Assembly: GCA_964447405.1 (NCBI GenBank)
Contig: CAYUSP010000001.1
Span: forward strand, 744,001 to 808,000
Direction: 5' to 3'
DNA from: JALNZF01 sp964447405
GTDB lineage: Bacteria > Nitrospirota > UBA9217
DNA length: 64,000 nucleotides
The notes beneath the pieces were generated by a model. The model had not been told where the DNA came from and searched no databases. It saw nothing but the letters and a program-made list of their open reading frames with translations. Below are positions 16,381 to 24,908 of this stretch, piece after piece. The translations under genes and the position numbers were made by a program. The first letter of the stretch is position 1. Each line of letters starts with the position of its first letter.

Positions 16381-16722
16381 TTGAATAAGTACGCGGCTAC
16401 GCCGAAGATAATTGCACTTTGTTTTTTACTCACGCTCACCCTCTGCGCAGCTGCTGTATATGCGGTGCCGAGCAGCATGAAGATCGTTTACTCCGGCAAG
16501 GGAGCCGGCGAAGTTGTCTTTGATCACATCTTCCATGCACAAAAAGGATTGACCTGCGCTGTTTGCCATGAAGGGAGCGGTCTGCAGCCGAAGCTTTTTG
16601 AAATGGAGATCGGCGTTAACTTGATCTCCATGCGAAAGATCTATTTTGGCAGATCCTGCGGATATTGCCACAAGTTGACCAATCAGGATTTTTACACCTG
16701 CCCCATCTGCCATCGCAAGTGA
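16381..16722 (+). CDS. Trihaem c7/c3-type cytochrome
   Basis: A 113-residue exported electron carrier. Residues 1-29 are a signal peptide ending at VYA. Three haem motifs are present, CAVCH, CGYCH and CPICH, together with the FDHIFHAQKGLTC segment whose histidines serve as distal axial ligands in the c7/c3 family. It starts with TTG behind GTGAGGATT. The haem count and size match the trihaem cytochrome c7 family of metal- and sulfur-respiring bacteria. A paralogue with the same layout is at 40763-41086. The next gene, a thioesterase, starts 62 bases downstream. Confidence 0.87.
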   Translation: MNKYAATPKIIALCFLLTLTLCAAAVYAVPSSMKIVYSGKGAGEVVFDHIFHAQKGLTCAVCHEGSGLQPKLFEMEIGVNLISMRKIYFGRSCGYCHKLTNQDFYTCPICHRK

Positions 16723-16784
16723 TCGCTGATCTTTCCGCGACCCGCCCAAAGGGCACGGTTGTTTCAGTTATTGACGAGGTTTCA

Positions 16785-17222
16785 ATGGACATCTCCCTAC
16801 CCGACGGTTATCCCGTTATGATCGAAATTCCCGTGGCCTGGGGCGAAATGGATTCGTTCCAGCACGTCAACAACATCGTCTATTTCCGCTATTTCGAAAG
16901 CGCTCGCATTCTGTATTCCCAGAAAATCGGCCTCCACAATTTGAAGGACGAAACCGGCATCGGCCCCATCCTCGGCTCCACGAGCTGCAGATACAAGCTG
17001 CCGCTCACCTACCCCGACAAGGTCACTGTGGGCGCAAAGACCGTCAGCATCGAAGAAGACCGCTTCACCATGCAGTACGTGGTCGTGAGCCATCGTCATC
17101 AAAAGATAGCTGCAGTGGGCGAAGGCGTTGTGGTGATGTACGATTACCGGATTGGTAAAAAGACTGCAATCCCTGAAATGATCCGCCAACGTATCCAGGA
17201 GATGGAAGGCAATACCCTGTAG
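16785..17222 (+). CDS. Acyl-CoA thioesterase, 4HBT/YbgC family
   Basis: A hot-dog-fold thioesterase of 145 residues. The family motif V-x-W-G-E-M-D-SFQHVNNIVYFRYFE is near residue 20; the Asp that acts as catalytic base in 4-hydroxybenzoyl-CoA thioesterase is kept, while the first acidic residue is Glu rather than Asp. The frame is open further upstream into the cytochrome gene, but the ATG at 16785 follows GAGG and starts the family-length protein. It is probably a cytosolic enzyme releasing CoA from an acyl thioester; substrate is unknown. Confidence 0.85.
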   Translation: MDISLPDGYPVMIEIPVAWGEMDSFQHVNNIVYFRYFESARILYSQKIGLHNLKDETGIGPILGSTSCRYKLPLTYPDKVTVGAKTVSIEEDRFTMQYVVVSHRHQKIAAVGEGVVVMYDYRIGKKTAIPEMIRQRIQEMEGNTL

Positions 17223-17350
17223 CCATGCGAGTCCTACCGCAGGTATTCCTGCGCGGGGATTTCAAGGTGCCCACCTTTGGGAGAAACAGCGAAGCGTTCA
17301 TTAGAACCCACTCTAAATCTTTTCCGTTCCTTGATAGTGGGACTATTTTA

Positions 17351-17359
17351 TGCCATAAT
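17351..17359 (+). promoter_or_regulatory. Extended -10 promoter of the diguanylate cyclase gene
   Basis: TGCCATAAT fits an extended -10; transcription should start near 17366, 36 bases before the ATG at 17402. Confidence 0.5.
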
Positions 17360-17401
17360 AGCTTCAACCTTTTAATTATTGTTCGGAGAAATCACGCACC
17401 C

Positions 17402-18331
17402 ATGTCAAAAGCCAACGTACTCCTTGTCGAAGATAACGGCGCCCAGGCTGACCTGATAAGGGAATTCCTGGAAAAAAATGCATACTCCGTATTCTGGGCC
17501 AAGGATGGTATGTCCGCGTTCAAGGCGGCCAAAACCGAGAAGATCGATATTATCCTGCTCGACCGCATCCTGCCGGATATCGAAGGGAGTGATGTCTGCC
17601 GCTGGCTCAAACTCGACCCCGTGACGCGCGGCATTCCCATCATCATGCTGACAGCCAAGGATACGGTCAACGACAAGGTCATGGGGCTTGAATCCGGCGC
17701 GGATGATTACCTGCCTAAGCCATTTGACGAAAACGAGCTGAACGCCCGCATCTATGTAAGGCTGCGGATCAAAGCGCAACAGGACGAACTTCGCCAAAAG
17801 AACCGTGAGTTAGAAGACATGCTCACCCGCGTTGAAAGCCTCGCAATCGTCGATCCCCTCACTGGATTGTTCAATAGAAGGCGGTTCGAGTTTATCCTGG
17901 CGAGCGAGTTCAAGCGCGCCCGAAGATACCAGAATCCGCTCAGCTGCATGATGATCGATATCGACCACTTCAAGTCTGTCAATGACGAGTTCGGCCATCA
18001 GGGCGGCGATATCGTGCTCAAGGAAATCGCGCAGGTGGTCCAGGCCAGTATTCGCGAAGTCGATACCGCTGCGCGCTGGGGAGGTGAGGAGTTCATCATC
18101 CTGAGCCCCAATACGCCAAAGGACAAGGCAAGCCTGGTCGCTTCACGCATCCTGAAATCGGTCTCCGAACACGCGTTCAGCATTTTGAACGGAAAGCAGA
18201 TCACGGTCAGCATCGGTATAGCCGGCCTTCCCGAACCTTCCCTTGATGCCTATGAAAAGCTGATCCATGCCGCGGACCTTGCCATGTACGAGGCAAAAAA
18301 GAACGGCCGCAACAGGCAGGAAACGACATAA
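17402..18331 (+). CDS. Response regulator with GGDEF diguanylate cyclase domain
   Basis: A 309-residue two-domain protein. Residues 1-120 are a receiver domain with the acidic pair in VEDN, the phospho-acceptor Asp in IILLDRILPDIEG and the Lys in YLPKPF. A short coiled coil (about 125-150) leads to a GGDEF domain with active motif RWGGEEF. The inhibitory I-site RxxD (REVD) lies exactly five residues before GGEEF, so product feedback by c-di-GMP is expected. The frame extends upstream of 17402 but the ATG there begins the conserved ANVLLVEDN start. The architecture resembles PleD with a single receiver. A PilZ protein at 22088 is a possible c-di-GMP receptor. Confidence 0.93.
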   Translation: MSKANVLLVEDNGAQADLIREFLEKNAYSVFWAKDGMSAFKAAKTEKIDIILLDRILPDIEGSDVCRWLKLDPVTRGIPIIMLTAKDTVNDKVMGLESGADDYLPKPFDENELNARIYVRLRIKAQQDELRQKNRELEDMLTRVESLAIVDPLTGLFNRRRFEFILASEFKRARRYQNPLSCMMIDIDHFKSVNDEFGHQGGDIVLKEIAQVVQASIREVDTAARWGGEEFIILSPNTPKDKASLVASRILKSVSEHAFSILNGKQITVSIGIAGLPEPSLDAYEKLIHAADLAMYEAKKNGRNRQETT

Positions 18332-18495
18332 ACGACTTCCCAGGTATTTTCTCCTCACAAATCCGATCCATTCCATCATTCCTGAGCGCAACCACTCGAT
18401 AACCTTGACAGGATTCTGCCATACCGGTATAGTGTCGCCTGGAACTTGGCAGTGATTCGCGATAATCACCCTCATCGGAACGAAAGGCCTCTCGC

Positions 18496-19173
18496 ATGAC
18501 CCCGTCAAATTCACTTCAGGATTATTTTGAGCAATGCGCCTTGCTGTCACGGGAAAAACAGGACAGGATCGAAATGCTCATGTCCGATTTCACACATGAA
18601 CTCGATCTGGATGAAGGATTGGTGCGCTTCAATGAAGGGCCGGTTTTTCCGTTTCAGGTGCTCGGCACAGAATCATACAATACCCTTACCTGGCTTTGGG
18701 CATGGTCCGAGGACCATACGGAAGTTCCCACGCATCTCCTTGCGTCGGCGTTCAAAATGAAGGACTGGGGTGAAAAAGAGCATCTCAAGGAATTCTCCGG
18801 GCCTGCAATGTACTTGAATGGCATGGACGGGCATGCGCTATCCCTGATATCCTCACATGTGTGCAATGCAAGCTGCTATGTGCAGGATGCATACGCAGGA
18901 GGCGCCGCTTACGTGCTCGTTTTTGATAAACTCATTGACGCACAGCCATCCTTTGACAGGCGGCGCCTCTTCACGCATCTCGCTGATCTCACCACGCGAT
19001 ATGAGATCAATCAGCGGAACGTTCTCCTGTCCTATCTGCAGATCAAAGGGCTTGCCCCCGCAATAGCGGGATCATTCATCAACAGTGAACTGGAAAACGG
19101 AGAGCGACTGAACGCCGAATTTGACGAGAAAGGTCAATTGATCGTACTGAACGGAAGCGCTTTTGAACTGTAA
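18496..19173 (+). CDS. Uncharacterised protein (DUF6882-like)
   Basis: A 225-residue soluble protein of unknown function. The segment LGTESYNTLTWLWAW followed by a conserved helical region is reminiscent of the DUF6882 family, a tentative match from memory. There is no signal peptide or membrane helix. It lies between the diguanylate cyclase and a rhomboid-like gene. Two Cys pairs are not arranged as a metal site. Function cannot be given. Confidence 0.6.
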   Translation: MTPSNSLQDYFEQCALLSREKQDRIEMLMSDFTHELDLDEGLVRFNEGPVFPFQVLGTESYNTLTWLWAWSEDHTEVPTHLLASAFKMKDWGEKEHLKEFSGPAMYLNGMDGHALSLISSHVCNASCYVQDAYAGGAAYVLVFDKLIDAQPSFDRRRLFTHLADLTTRYEINQRNVLLSYLQIKGLAPAIAGSFINSELENGERLNAEFDEKGQLIVLNGSAFEL

Positions 19174-19263
19174 CCGCAGGCCGGATACCAATGGACACTA
19201 TCCAGAGGGTTTCGGGCTTTCCCACGAGTACAGGGACGCTTTTGCGAAAACCAGGAGAACACC

Positions 19264-20049
19264 ATGAAATTGATCGATACGCTCGAGAGAAAACTGCGGC
19301 GCTACGCGGTCCACAACATGACCTTGTACCTCATTTTTGGACAGGTGCTTTTTTTTGTCTTCGTACTTTCCGGGAGGTTTATCCTCGAGCGTGTCGTGCT
19401 TATCCCCGCACTGGTTTTCTCGGGCGAATGGTGGCGGCTGATCACGTTCCTGTTCATACCGCCGCTAACGAACCCGATATTCGCGTTCTTCGCTTGGTAT
19501 CTCTTCTATATGATGGGCACGGCGCTCGAAAACCAGTGGGGCGCTTTCCGGTATAATCTATTTTTACTGATCGGCTATTTCGTGACCGTGGCTGTGACGT
19601 TCCTCTTCCCTTATTCCGCGGCGACGAACATCTTTATCGGCGGATCAGTGTTCCTGGCGTTCGCTTTTCTGTACCCTGAATTTACGATGTACATTTTTTT
19701 TATCCTGCCGGTCAAGATCAAGTGGCTGGCGCTGCTTACCTGGATTGTGTATGGCTATGAAATTCTTATCGGTTCCTGGCACACCCGCCTGCTCGTCCTG
19801 GCCTCGATCAGCAATTTCCTCTTTTTCTTCGGCAAGGACATCCTCTGGAGAATGCGCTCCGGCAAAAAGATCATGGCAAACCAGGCGCGCGAACTATCCG
19901 GGAAAAAAGAGGCATTCCATACCTGCTCAACATGCCTGATCACCGACCTGTCACATCCACGCATGGAATTCCGCTACTGCCCCGAATGCAACGGCCTCGG
20001 ATACTGCAAGGACCATATTTTCAATCATGAACATATAAAAAAGAAGTGA
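19264..20049 (+). CDS. Rhomboid-like membrane protein with C-terminal zinc-finger-like tail
   Basis: A 261-residue inner-membrane protein with five or six membrane helices in residues 20-205. The segment GEWWRLITFLFIPPL and the later G-TALENQWG-FRYN match rhomboid-family TM1/L1 and TM2-TM3. The canonical GxSG serine motif is represented only by IGGSVFLA, and the conserved His/Asn around it are not evident, so a proteolytically inactive rhomboid-like protein is likely. The C-terminal 50 residues carry CSTC...CPEC..GLGYCKDH...H, a probable zinc ribbon. The ATG follows CCAGGAGAACACC. The joining of a rhomboid-like fold to a zinc ribbon is unusual. Confidence 0.65.
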   Translation: MKLIDTLERKLRRYAVHNMTLYLIFGQVLFFVFVLSGRFILERVVLIPALVFSGEWWRLITFLFIPPLTNPIFAFFAWYLFYMMGTALENQWGAFRYNLFLLIGYFVTVAVTFLFPYSAATNIFIGGSVFLAFAFLYPEFTMYIFFILPVKIKWLALLTWIVYGYEILIGSWHTRLLVLASISNFLFFFGKDILWRMRSGKKIMANQARELSGKKEAFHTCSTCLITDLSHPRMEFRYCPECNGLGYCKDHIFNHEHIKKK

Positions 20050-20259
20050 ACCTAAGGAGGACATACAAAAGAAAGGGCGCTTGATACTGTTTTGAGAAGA
20101 GGGCGATGACAAGATAGCTGTTGGACTGTACAGAAATATACCCCGATAGAGCGTAAAGCACCTATCCTTTTCGCTGTATCGCACCTAGAAAAGCTTCAGG
20201 TTTAAATGGCAGATGTTCTGGTGAAATGTATCACCCTTCTTCAATGATAACGCGGATAC

Positions 20260-21279
20260 TTACAGTTTTATTGTGGTATCGCGGTCTTTCGCGGTCAGGC
20301 CCATGCTGAACTCCACAACTTTCTTCGGATCAGCCGCGTCGTACATTTTCGCATAGGAATCAGTTTCCAACAGCTCTTTGGCCCGATTCACGAGCGCCTT
20401 GTCGTCCAATCCGATGTTCGTCAAATGAATGCCCTCATTGCTCACGGTGAATGACCTGAACGCGCACGGATAGGTCACCACAGCGGGGTCTGATACATAG
20501 GTGACCCTGCCGGTCGTGATCACCCGGGATGCATGATGGTGGCCTGAAACGACCAGTCGGACATTCGGGTACCGCTCAAGGACAGTACGCAGCCTCTCGT
20601 GATTTTTCACCATCCAGAGTGACCATTCGGGGGTTGTATCGCGAGGCGATATGGGCATGACCAGTTGATGGGTGAAAACGATAATGAGCTTCTTCTTTGT
20701 GTTCTCTTTCAGCTCATCCTCGAGCCATTTCAGGTCGGACTTATCGGCATCGCCTCCCGGCTTTCCATCCACAGTCACATCAAGGCCAATCACCCGCACC
20801 CCTTTTACAGGGTCGAATGCCCAGGACGACTTCCCGGGTTTGAGCCCTTTCCCGTTCCATGCCTTAAGATAATCCTCGCGACCGAGCTTCGATACGCCGT
20901 TGATCGGCGATACCTCGGTATTGCCGAGCAGTATATAGTAAGGCATGTTGAGATGGGCCGTCCACTTCTGGAAGACTTCGAGCGACTCTGCATCGTTTGC
21001 TCCATAGTGGATCTGGTCTCCGCCGAAAACCACGAAATTGAGCTTTGGCAGCCGCTGCAGCTGCCTGAGTGCGTCGATGAACAGGGGAACGCTTTTTTCC
21101 CGGTACTGCCAGTTGCTTTCTCCCTTGACGTCAAGATGGAGATCAGTAACATGAGCGAAATTGAACCGGGGGATTTCCACGGCTTCTGCAAAAGGAATGA
21201 ACAACTCGCCTGCTGCTGTGACACCGGACATCACCGCACCGGCTACCGCAATTTTCTTTAAAAATGAACGCCTGTTCAT
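20260..21279 (-). CDS. Tat-exported calcineurin-like metallophosphoesterase
   Basis: A 339-residue secreted phosphoesterase. The N-terminus MNRRSFLKK followed by a hydrophobic stretch is a twin-arginine signal, as expected for a metal-loaded enzyme folded in the cytoplasm. Metallophosphoesterase motifs are VTDLHLD, VVFGGDQIHYG, ILLGNTE, FTHQ and SGHHHA. Motif III is normally GNH(D/E); here the His, which donates a proton or contacts phosphate, is Thr (GNTE). The start follows AAGGAG. Substrate unknown. Confidence 0.85.
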   Translation of the reverse strand: MNRRSFLKKIAVAGAVMSGVTAAGELFIPFAEAVEIPRFNFAHVTDLHLDVKGESNWQYREKSVPLFIDALRQLQRLPKLNFVVFGGDQIHYGANDAESLEVFQKWTAHLNMPYYILLGNTEVSPINGVSKLGREDYLKAWNGKGLKPGKSSWAFDPVKGVRVIGLDVTVDGKPGGDADKSDLKWLEDELKENTKKKLIIVFTHQLVMPISPRDTTPEWSLWMVKNHERLRTVLERYPNVRLVVSGHHHASRVITTGRVTYVSDPAVVTYPCAFRSFTVSNEGIHLTNIGLDDKALVNRAKELLETDSYAKMYDAADPKKVVEFSMGLTAKDRDTTIKL

Positions 21280-21333
21280 ATCGCCACCGTCTCCTTGTCA
21301 TTGTCATCTCTTTCGCTGCTCGTCAGTGTAAAA

Positions 21334-21406
21334 TTGACATATAAACGCTGGGATGTCAAGTTCAAAAGGGTATCGGTCCTGTCCTTTTTCCCCTATTGGA
21401 CCGGTA
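21334..21406. repeat. Two short inverted repeats upstream of the phosphoesterase gene
   Basis: TTGACAT (21334-21340) and ATGTCAA (21353-21359) are a perfect 7-bp inverted repeat with a 12-base spacer. TATCGGTCC (21371-21379) and GGACCGGTA (21398-21406) match at eight of nine. Both lie between divergent genes and could be operators; no regulator is identified. Confidence 0.3.
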
Positions 21407-21486
21407 ATCTGTCATAACAGGGATTGGGCATACCAGCATTCCCTGTCATCTCCGGGTCCGCGGCAAGCAATCAGGCAATACTGTTT

Positions 21487-21515
21487 TTGACACCCGAGCG
21501 CGAGACGACTATAAT
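21487..21515 (+). promoter_or_regulatory. Consensus promoter of the single-domain response regulator
   Basis: A perfect TTGACA (21487-21492), 17-base spacer and perfect TATAAT (21510-21515). Transcription should start near 21522, 48 bases before the ATG. Confidence 0.85.
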
Positions 21516-21569
21516 TGCCATACAATGATCTGCGGAAACAACTTTCAAGCAGATCATAGGGAGTGAAAT

Positions 21570-21986
21570 ATGCAGAAGATACTTCTTATCGATGATGACG
21601 AGATATTTTTGAAGATACTCGAAGAGTACGTGGAGAGTCACTTCCCTGGCCTGGAGTTGCTTACCTGCACTGATCCTGTCAAATGTCTGGTCAACATATC
21701 CCAGAACCTTGACCTCCTGCTCGTGGATCTGGAGATGCCCGGCCTGGACGGTTCCAAGATCCTTTCCTATGCCATTTCAAAAGGGCTGAGCAAAAACCGG
21801 ATCATCATTCTATCCGGCCGCGATGCGGACTACTTGCATAAGAAGTTCCCCATGGGAAGCTGCCTCGCCGTGCTGAACAAATACGAAATCCAGCAGAGAA
21901 CCGCGCTGGACATGATTTTCAAGTCTCTGCAACAGAAAAGCCATCAAGCGCATGCGGAACCCGGCCGAACGGACGGCGCATCCTGA
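21570..21986 (+). CDS. Single-domain response regulator
   Basis: A 138-residue CheY-like receiver with no output domain. The acidic pair is in LIDDDE, the phospho-acceptor Asp is in LLLVDLEMPGLDG, the Ser of the Thr/Ser switch is in IIILSGRD, and the conserved Lys is in VLNKYE. The ATG follows AGGGAGTG. Such proteins act by binding a target when phosphorylated. The cognate kinase is not adjacent; three histidine kinases or kinase-like proteins occur elsewhere in the window. The strong consensus promoter suggests a high, constant level. Confidence 0.9.
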   Translation: MQKILLIDDDEIFLKILEEYVESHFPGLELLTCTDPVKCLVNISQNLDLLLVDLEMPGLDGSKILSYAISKGLSKNRIIILSGRDADYLHKKFPMGSCLAVLNKYEIQQRTALDMIFKSLQQKSHQAHAEPGRTDGAS

Positions 21987-22087
21987 TCAATCGCATCGAG
22001 TTCGTTTACGCCTGGATCATGGCGCTCATATTCACTATTGATGACTAATATTGGTTATAACAGTTTAGAAATGAACGTAAAGCGGAC

Positions 22088-22501
22088 TTAATAGATGGTA
22101 TCCTGCCGTTGCAGAATGAAATCGTGGATTTCTACGAACACATTGAACCAGGTCTCGTCTGCTATCGTCTCGATGGCAGCGCCGACCAGAAAACTGTCAG
22201 CTTCCCGCCTGCAGAACTTTACCTCGAGCCCCAGTTCTATATCATGGGAAAGCAGGCGCGGGATGGACAGGATACAGTCTGTTTGCGTGCCTATGGCATA
22301 AGGCAATGGGCTTTCAAACAAGATGCCGTGCCGGCTGAAGTTGTTCAGAATGGAGTCTATTGATTCTTCGCCTTTCCTGACTCTAAGCTGTATATACCGC
22401 CGATATACCGCCGGAATGGAATACCGTTCATCACTTCGTCGTTCTTCCCTGCCACCCTCTGGTCTCGCGTCCGGTGATCTTTTTTTCATTTCGTCTGGCA
22501 T
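22088..22501 (-). CDS. PilZ domain protein (putative c-di-GMP receptor)
   Basis: A 137-residue protein from the ATG at 22501, which is preceded by GAGG at 8 bases (the frame is open to 22534). The RR-SDER segment near residue 20 supplies the arginines of the PilZ RxxxR motif, and LNNFSRHGILFESP near residue 60 is the (D/N)xSxxG motif, here with Asn in the first place. These bind c-di-GMP in known PilZ proteins. The gene may respond to the diguanylate cyclase at 17402. No output domain is fused. Confidence 0.75.
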   Translation of the reverse strand: MPDEMKKRSPDARPEGGREERRSDERYSIPAVYRRYIQLRVRKGEESIDSILNNFSRHGILFESPLPYAIGTQTDCILSIPRLLSHDIELGLEVKFCRREADSFLVGAAIETIADETWFNVFVEIHDFILQRQDTIY

Positions 22502-22660
22502 AACGTCAACCTCGATTAAAACGATAGAAAGCATTCATGATTTCGCCCTATCTATTTGTAGCAGAGGAATGGTAAAACATCAAGAGGGAAGAGGATTAAT
22601 TCATGCGTCGAATATGATGTGGGTCATAGGTGTTTTCACGGGAACAAGGTAATTTACCGC

Positions 22661-23593
22661 ATGAAACTAATAGTCTACCGAAGAACAACACAGGTGTTAT
22701 TCCTGCTTTTTGTCTTTCTTGTGCCAGTATTCAATATTTTCCGGTATGATACGGCAACGCAGGAACTGTTCATTTTCGGCCGGGTTTGGGAACTCGGGTT
22801 AAGGCAGGGTTTTTATACTGACCCGAGTGCTCTCGGCTCTCTCCATATTGCGCTCCGTTTCTTTCTCAAAGCTATCCTGCCCTGGCTTATTTTTCTTGCC
22901 CTTTTTCCGCTGCTTGGGTTTTTGACCGGACGCTTTTTCTGCGGTTGGCTCTGCCCCGAAGGCACGCTCTTTGAATTATCCGATTTTCTCACCTTGAAAC
23001 TTCTGGGCAGGAGAAACCTTTACAAAAGCAAACCGAACGATCCCATTGAACCCCGGCAGAACAGATTCCGCTATGTCGTCATTGCCCTGCTCAGTGTAAT
23101 TGTGCTGCCGCTGGTCGGCGGTGTGGCGCTCACAGGCTATCTTGTGGCACCGTCAACGATCTGGCATCAAATATCGACAGGCATTTTTACCTTCGGTGTC
23201 AAAGCGGGGATCATCGGAGTCTCGATCTATATGCTCGTCACTTCGATTTTTGTGCGACATGTCCTCTGCAGGTTTATCTGCGCCGCAGGCCTCATGCAGA
23301 TGCTCTTTGGCTGGATAAGCCCCCGTTCGCTCAGACTCGGCATGGACACGGCGAGGATATCGCAGTGCACGGACTGCAAAGGATGCGACCGGGCATGCTT
23401 TATGGATGTGACCCCACGCAAGAACAAGCGGGATATCTCGTGTGTTAATTGCGGCAACTGCGTGGATGCATGCAACCTGGAGTTGGGGACCGGGAAAGGT
23501 CTGTTCCATTTTGGCTTCGGACCGGGATGTACGCTGCCTGCTGAGAATTGCAGGAACGTTCAAGTACATGAAGAGGCGGTAAAGACTGGTTGA
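22661..23593 (+). CDS. NapH-like polyferredoxin membrane protein
   Basis: A 310-residue membrane iron-sulfur protein of the NapH/MauN family, which carries electrons from the quinol pool towards periplasmic reductases. Membrane helices occur near residues 8-28, 75-95, 135-160 and 180-205. The CGWLCPEG motif near residue 105 is typical of the family, and two [4Fe-4S] ferredoxin motifs follow at the C-terminus, CTDCKGCDRAC and CVNCGNCVDAC. The frame is open from 22619, but the ATG at 22661 after AAGGT starts the conserved membrane part. The reductase partner is not in the window. Confidence 0.87.
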   Translation: MKLIVYRRTTQVLFLLFVFLVPVFNIFRYDTATQELFIFGRVWELGLRQGFYTDPSALGSLHIALRFFLKAILPWLIFLALFPLLGFLTGRFFCGWLCPEGTLFELSDFLTLKLLGRRNLYKSKPNDPIEPRQNRFRYVVIALLSVIVLPLVGGVALTGYLVAPSTIWHQISTGIFTFGVKAGIIGVSIYMLVTSIFVRHVLCRFICAAGLMQMLFGWISPRSLRLGMDTARISQCTDCKGCDRACFMDVTPRKNKRDISCVNCGNCVDACNLELGTGKGLFHFGFGPGCTLPAENCRNVQVHEEAVKTG

Positions 23594-23661
23594 TTCAGGT
23601 TATGAATGTTTCCTGTCAACAGTGTTAGGGCTCTTCGCTTATTCCCTGCCGCTGTTTGATG

Positions 23662-24228
23662 CTAAAACCAGTACTCTGGATATTTTCTGTTGCGGGAAAG
23701 ATTGTTTACGAGCAGGGCGATGATGAGCAGAATGATTGCGCCGGCTCCAGCAGGTATAAACGCATACAAGAAGCCCAGACTTTGTATTTTTGGGCCTCCA
23801 ATAACCGCGATCAATGCCGTTGCCCCGCCCGGAGGATGAAGCGTTTTCGTAGCTAGCATCAGCACAACGGCCAGAGAAACAGCCATTGCCGCCGCAAGCC
23901 AGGGAGTGCTGCTGAAAACGTGCGCACAGGCCACTCCGACCAATCCTGATACGAGGTGCCCGCCGACAAGGTTCCGCGGCTGCGCCAGCGGGCTTTTTAC
24001 AGCGCCGTAGACAAGCACCGCAGAAGCGCCGAAAGAACCGATAAGTAAGGTTAGCTCCCTCGGCTCAAAATATTGTGAGGAAAGGTATCCGCACGCGCCG
24101 ATGCCGCCAGCTGCCCCCAGCCAAGACCAGAGAAGTTCCTGCACTCCAACGCCCGGGGGACTCTTGGCCCCGCCCTTCATTTTCAGGAAGTATTCACCTA
24201 TCGTCATATTCTCTGTCACATCCCCCAA
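23662..24228 (-). CDS. HPP family integral membrane protein
   Basis: A 188-residue membrane protein of the HPP family, named for its HPPGGATAL motif, which is present near residue 130. Four hydrophobic segments span residues 33-170. Cyanobacterial members are implicated in nitrite transport; other members are uncharacterised or fused to CBS domains. The start at 24228 is TTG; an ATG at 24207 is an alternative. It lies 16 bases after a CBS-domain gene on the same strand and the two probably work together, as the natural HPP-CBS fusions suggest. Confidence 0.85.
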   Translation of the reverse strand: MGDVTENMTIGEYFLKMKGGAKSPPGVGVQELLWSWLGAAGGIGACGYLSSQYFEPRELTLLIGSFGASAVLVYGAVKSPLAQPRNLVGGHLVSGLVGVACAHVFSSTPWLAAAMAVSLAVVLMLATKTLHPPGGATALIAVIGGPKIQSLGFLYAFIPAGAGAIILLIIALLVNNLSRNRKYPEYWF

Positions 24229-24244
24229 TCCAGATCCGCCATCG

Positions 24245-24829
24245 TCACTTTTTCCCCATCGATCGAACTATGTCCGCCCGTGATATGATGCCGAGCAACC
24301 TGCCTTCGCTGTCGACAACCGGCAGCCTCTTGATCCTTCTTTCGTCGAGTATGAGAGCGACGTCCATGACCCCGTCGTCTGGCTTGCTGGTTATGGGTGG
24401 GAAACTCATGACATCTTCAGCCCTGCTTGCCTTTTTGTGAGCAGGCTTCGGATCTCCCAGTACGGCATGCACAATATCCATGAACGTGGGTTCTTTTTTC
24501 AGGCCTGCAAGTATCAGGATGTCCGCTTCGCTGATTACTCCGATCACCCGGTTGTCATCATCCACCACCGGCATGCCGCTGATCCGGTTTTCGGACAGCA
24601 GGCGTGCCGCTTCGTTCAGATCCGCATTCCTCTTGATGGTGACGACATCTTTCGTCATGACCTCGGAAACAGGTACCATCCGGGCGATCCTCTCCCTTGC
24701 GTGCCGGGCAGCGATTTCATAGATCTTTATGAGGTCTTCTTCAGTGATGTCGACATACGTCTTCATCTCCTTGAGTGCCGCCCTGAGGTCGCCTTCCGAT
24801 GGCGCTGAACAGACATTATGGGGGTCCAT
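24245..24829 (-). CDS. CBS-domain pair protein
   Basis: A 195-residue protein with two CBS domains, at about residues 70-125 (VMTKDVVTIKRNADLNEAARLL...ISGMPVVDDDNRVIGVIS) and 140-195 (VMSFPPITSKPDDG...IKRLPVVDSEGRLLGIIS). Such Bateman modules bind adenosine nucleotides. The N-terminal 60 residues are helical. The ATG at 24829 follows GGGAGGAGT; the frame extends upstream without a better start. It precedes the HPP membrane gene, whose activity it may gate. Confidence 0.9.
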   Translation of the reverse strand: MDPHNVCSAPSEGDLRAALKEMKTYVDITEEDLIKIYEIAARHARERIARMVPVSEVMTKDVVTIKRNADLNEAARLLSENRISGMPVVDDDNRVIGVISEADILILAGLKKEPTFMDIVHAVLGDPKPAHKKASRAEDVMSFPPITSKPDDGVMDVALILDERRIKRLPVVDSEGRLLGIISRADIVRSMGKK

Positions 24830-24908
24830 ACTCCTCCCTTTCCGCACTGAACTGAACGTGATGTATTTTACAAAGATTCCGGCTGGACCGGTATGACGGA
24901 GATCATGG

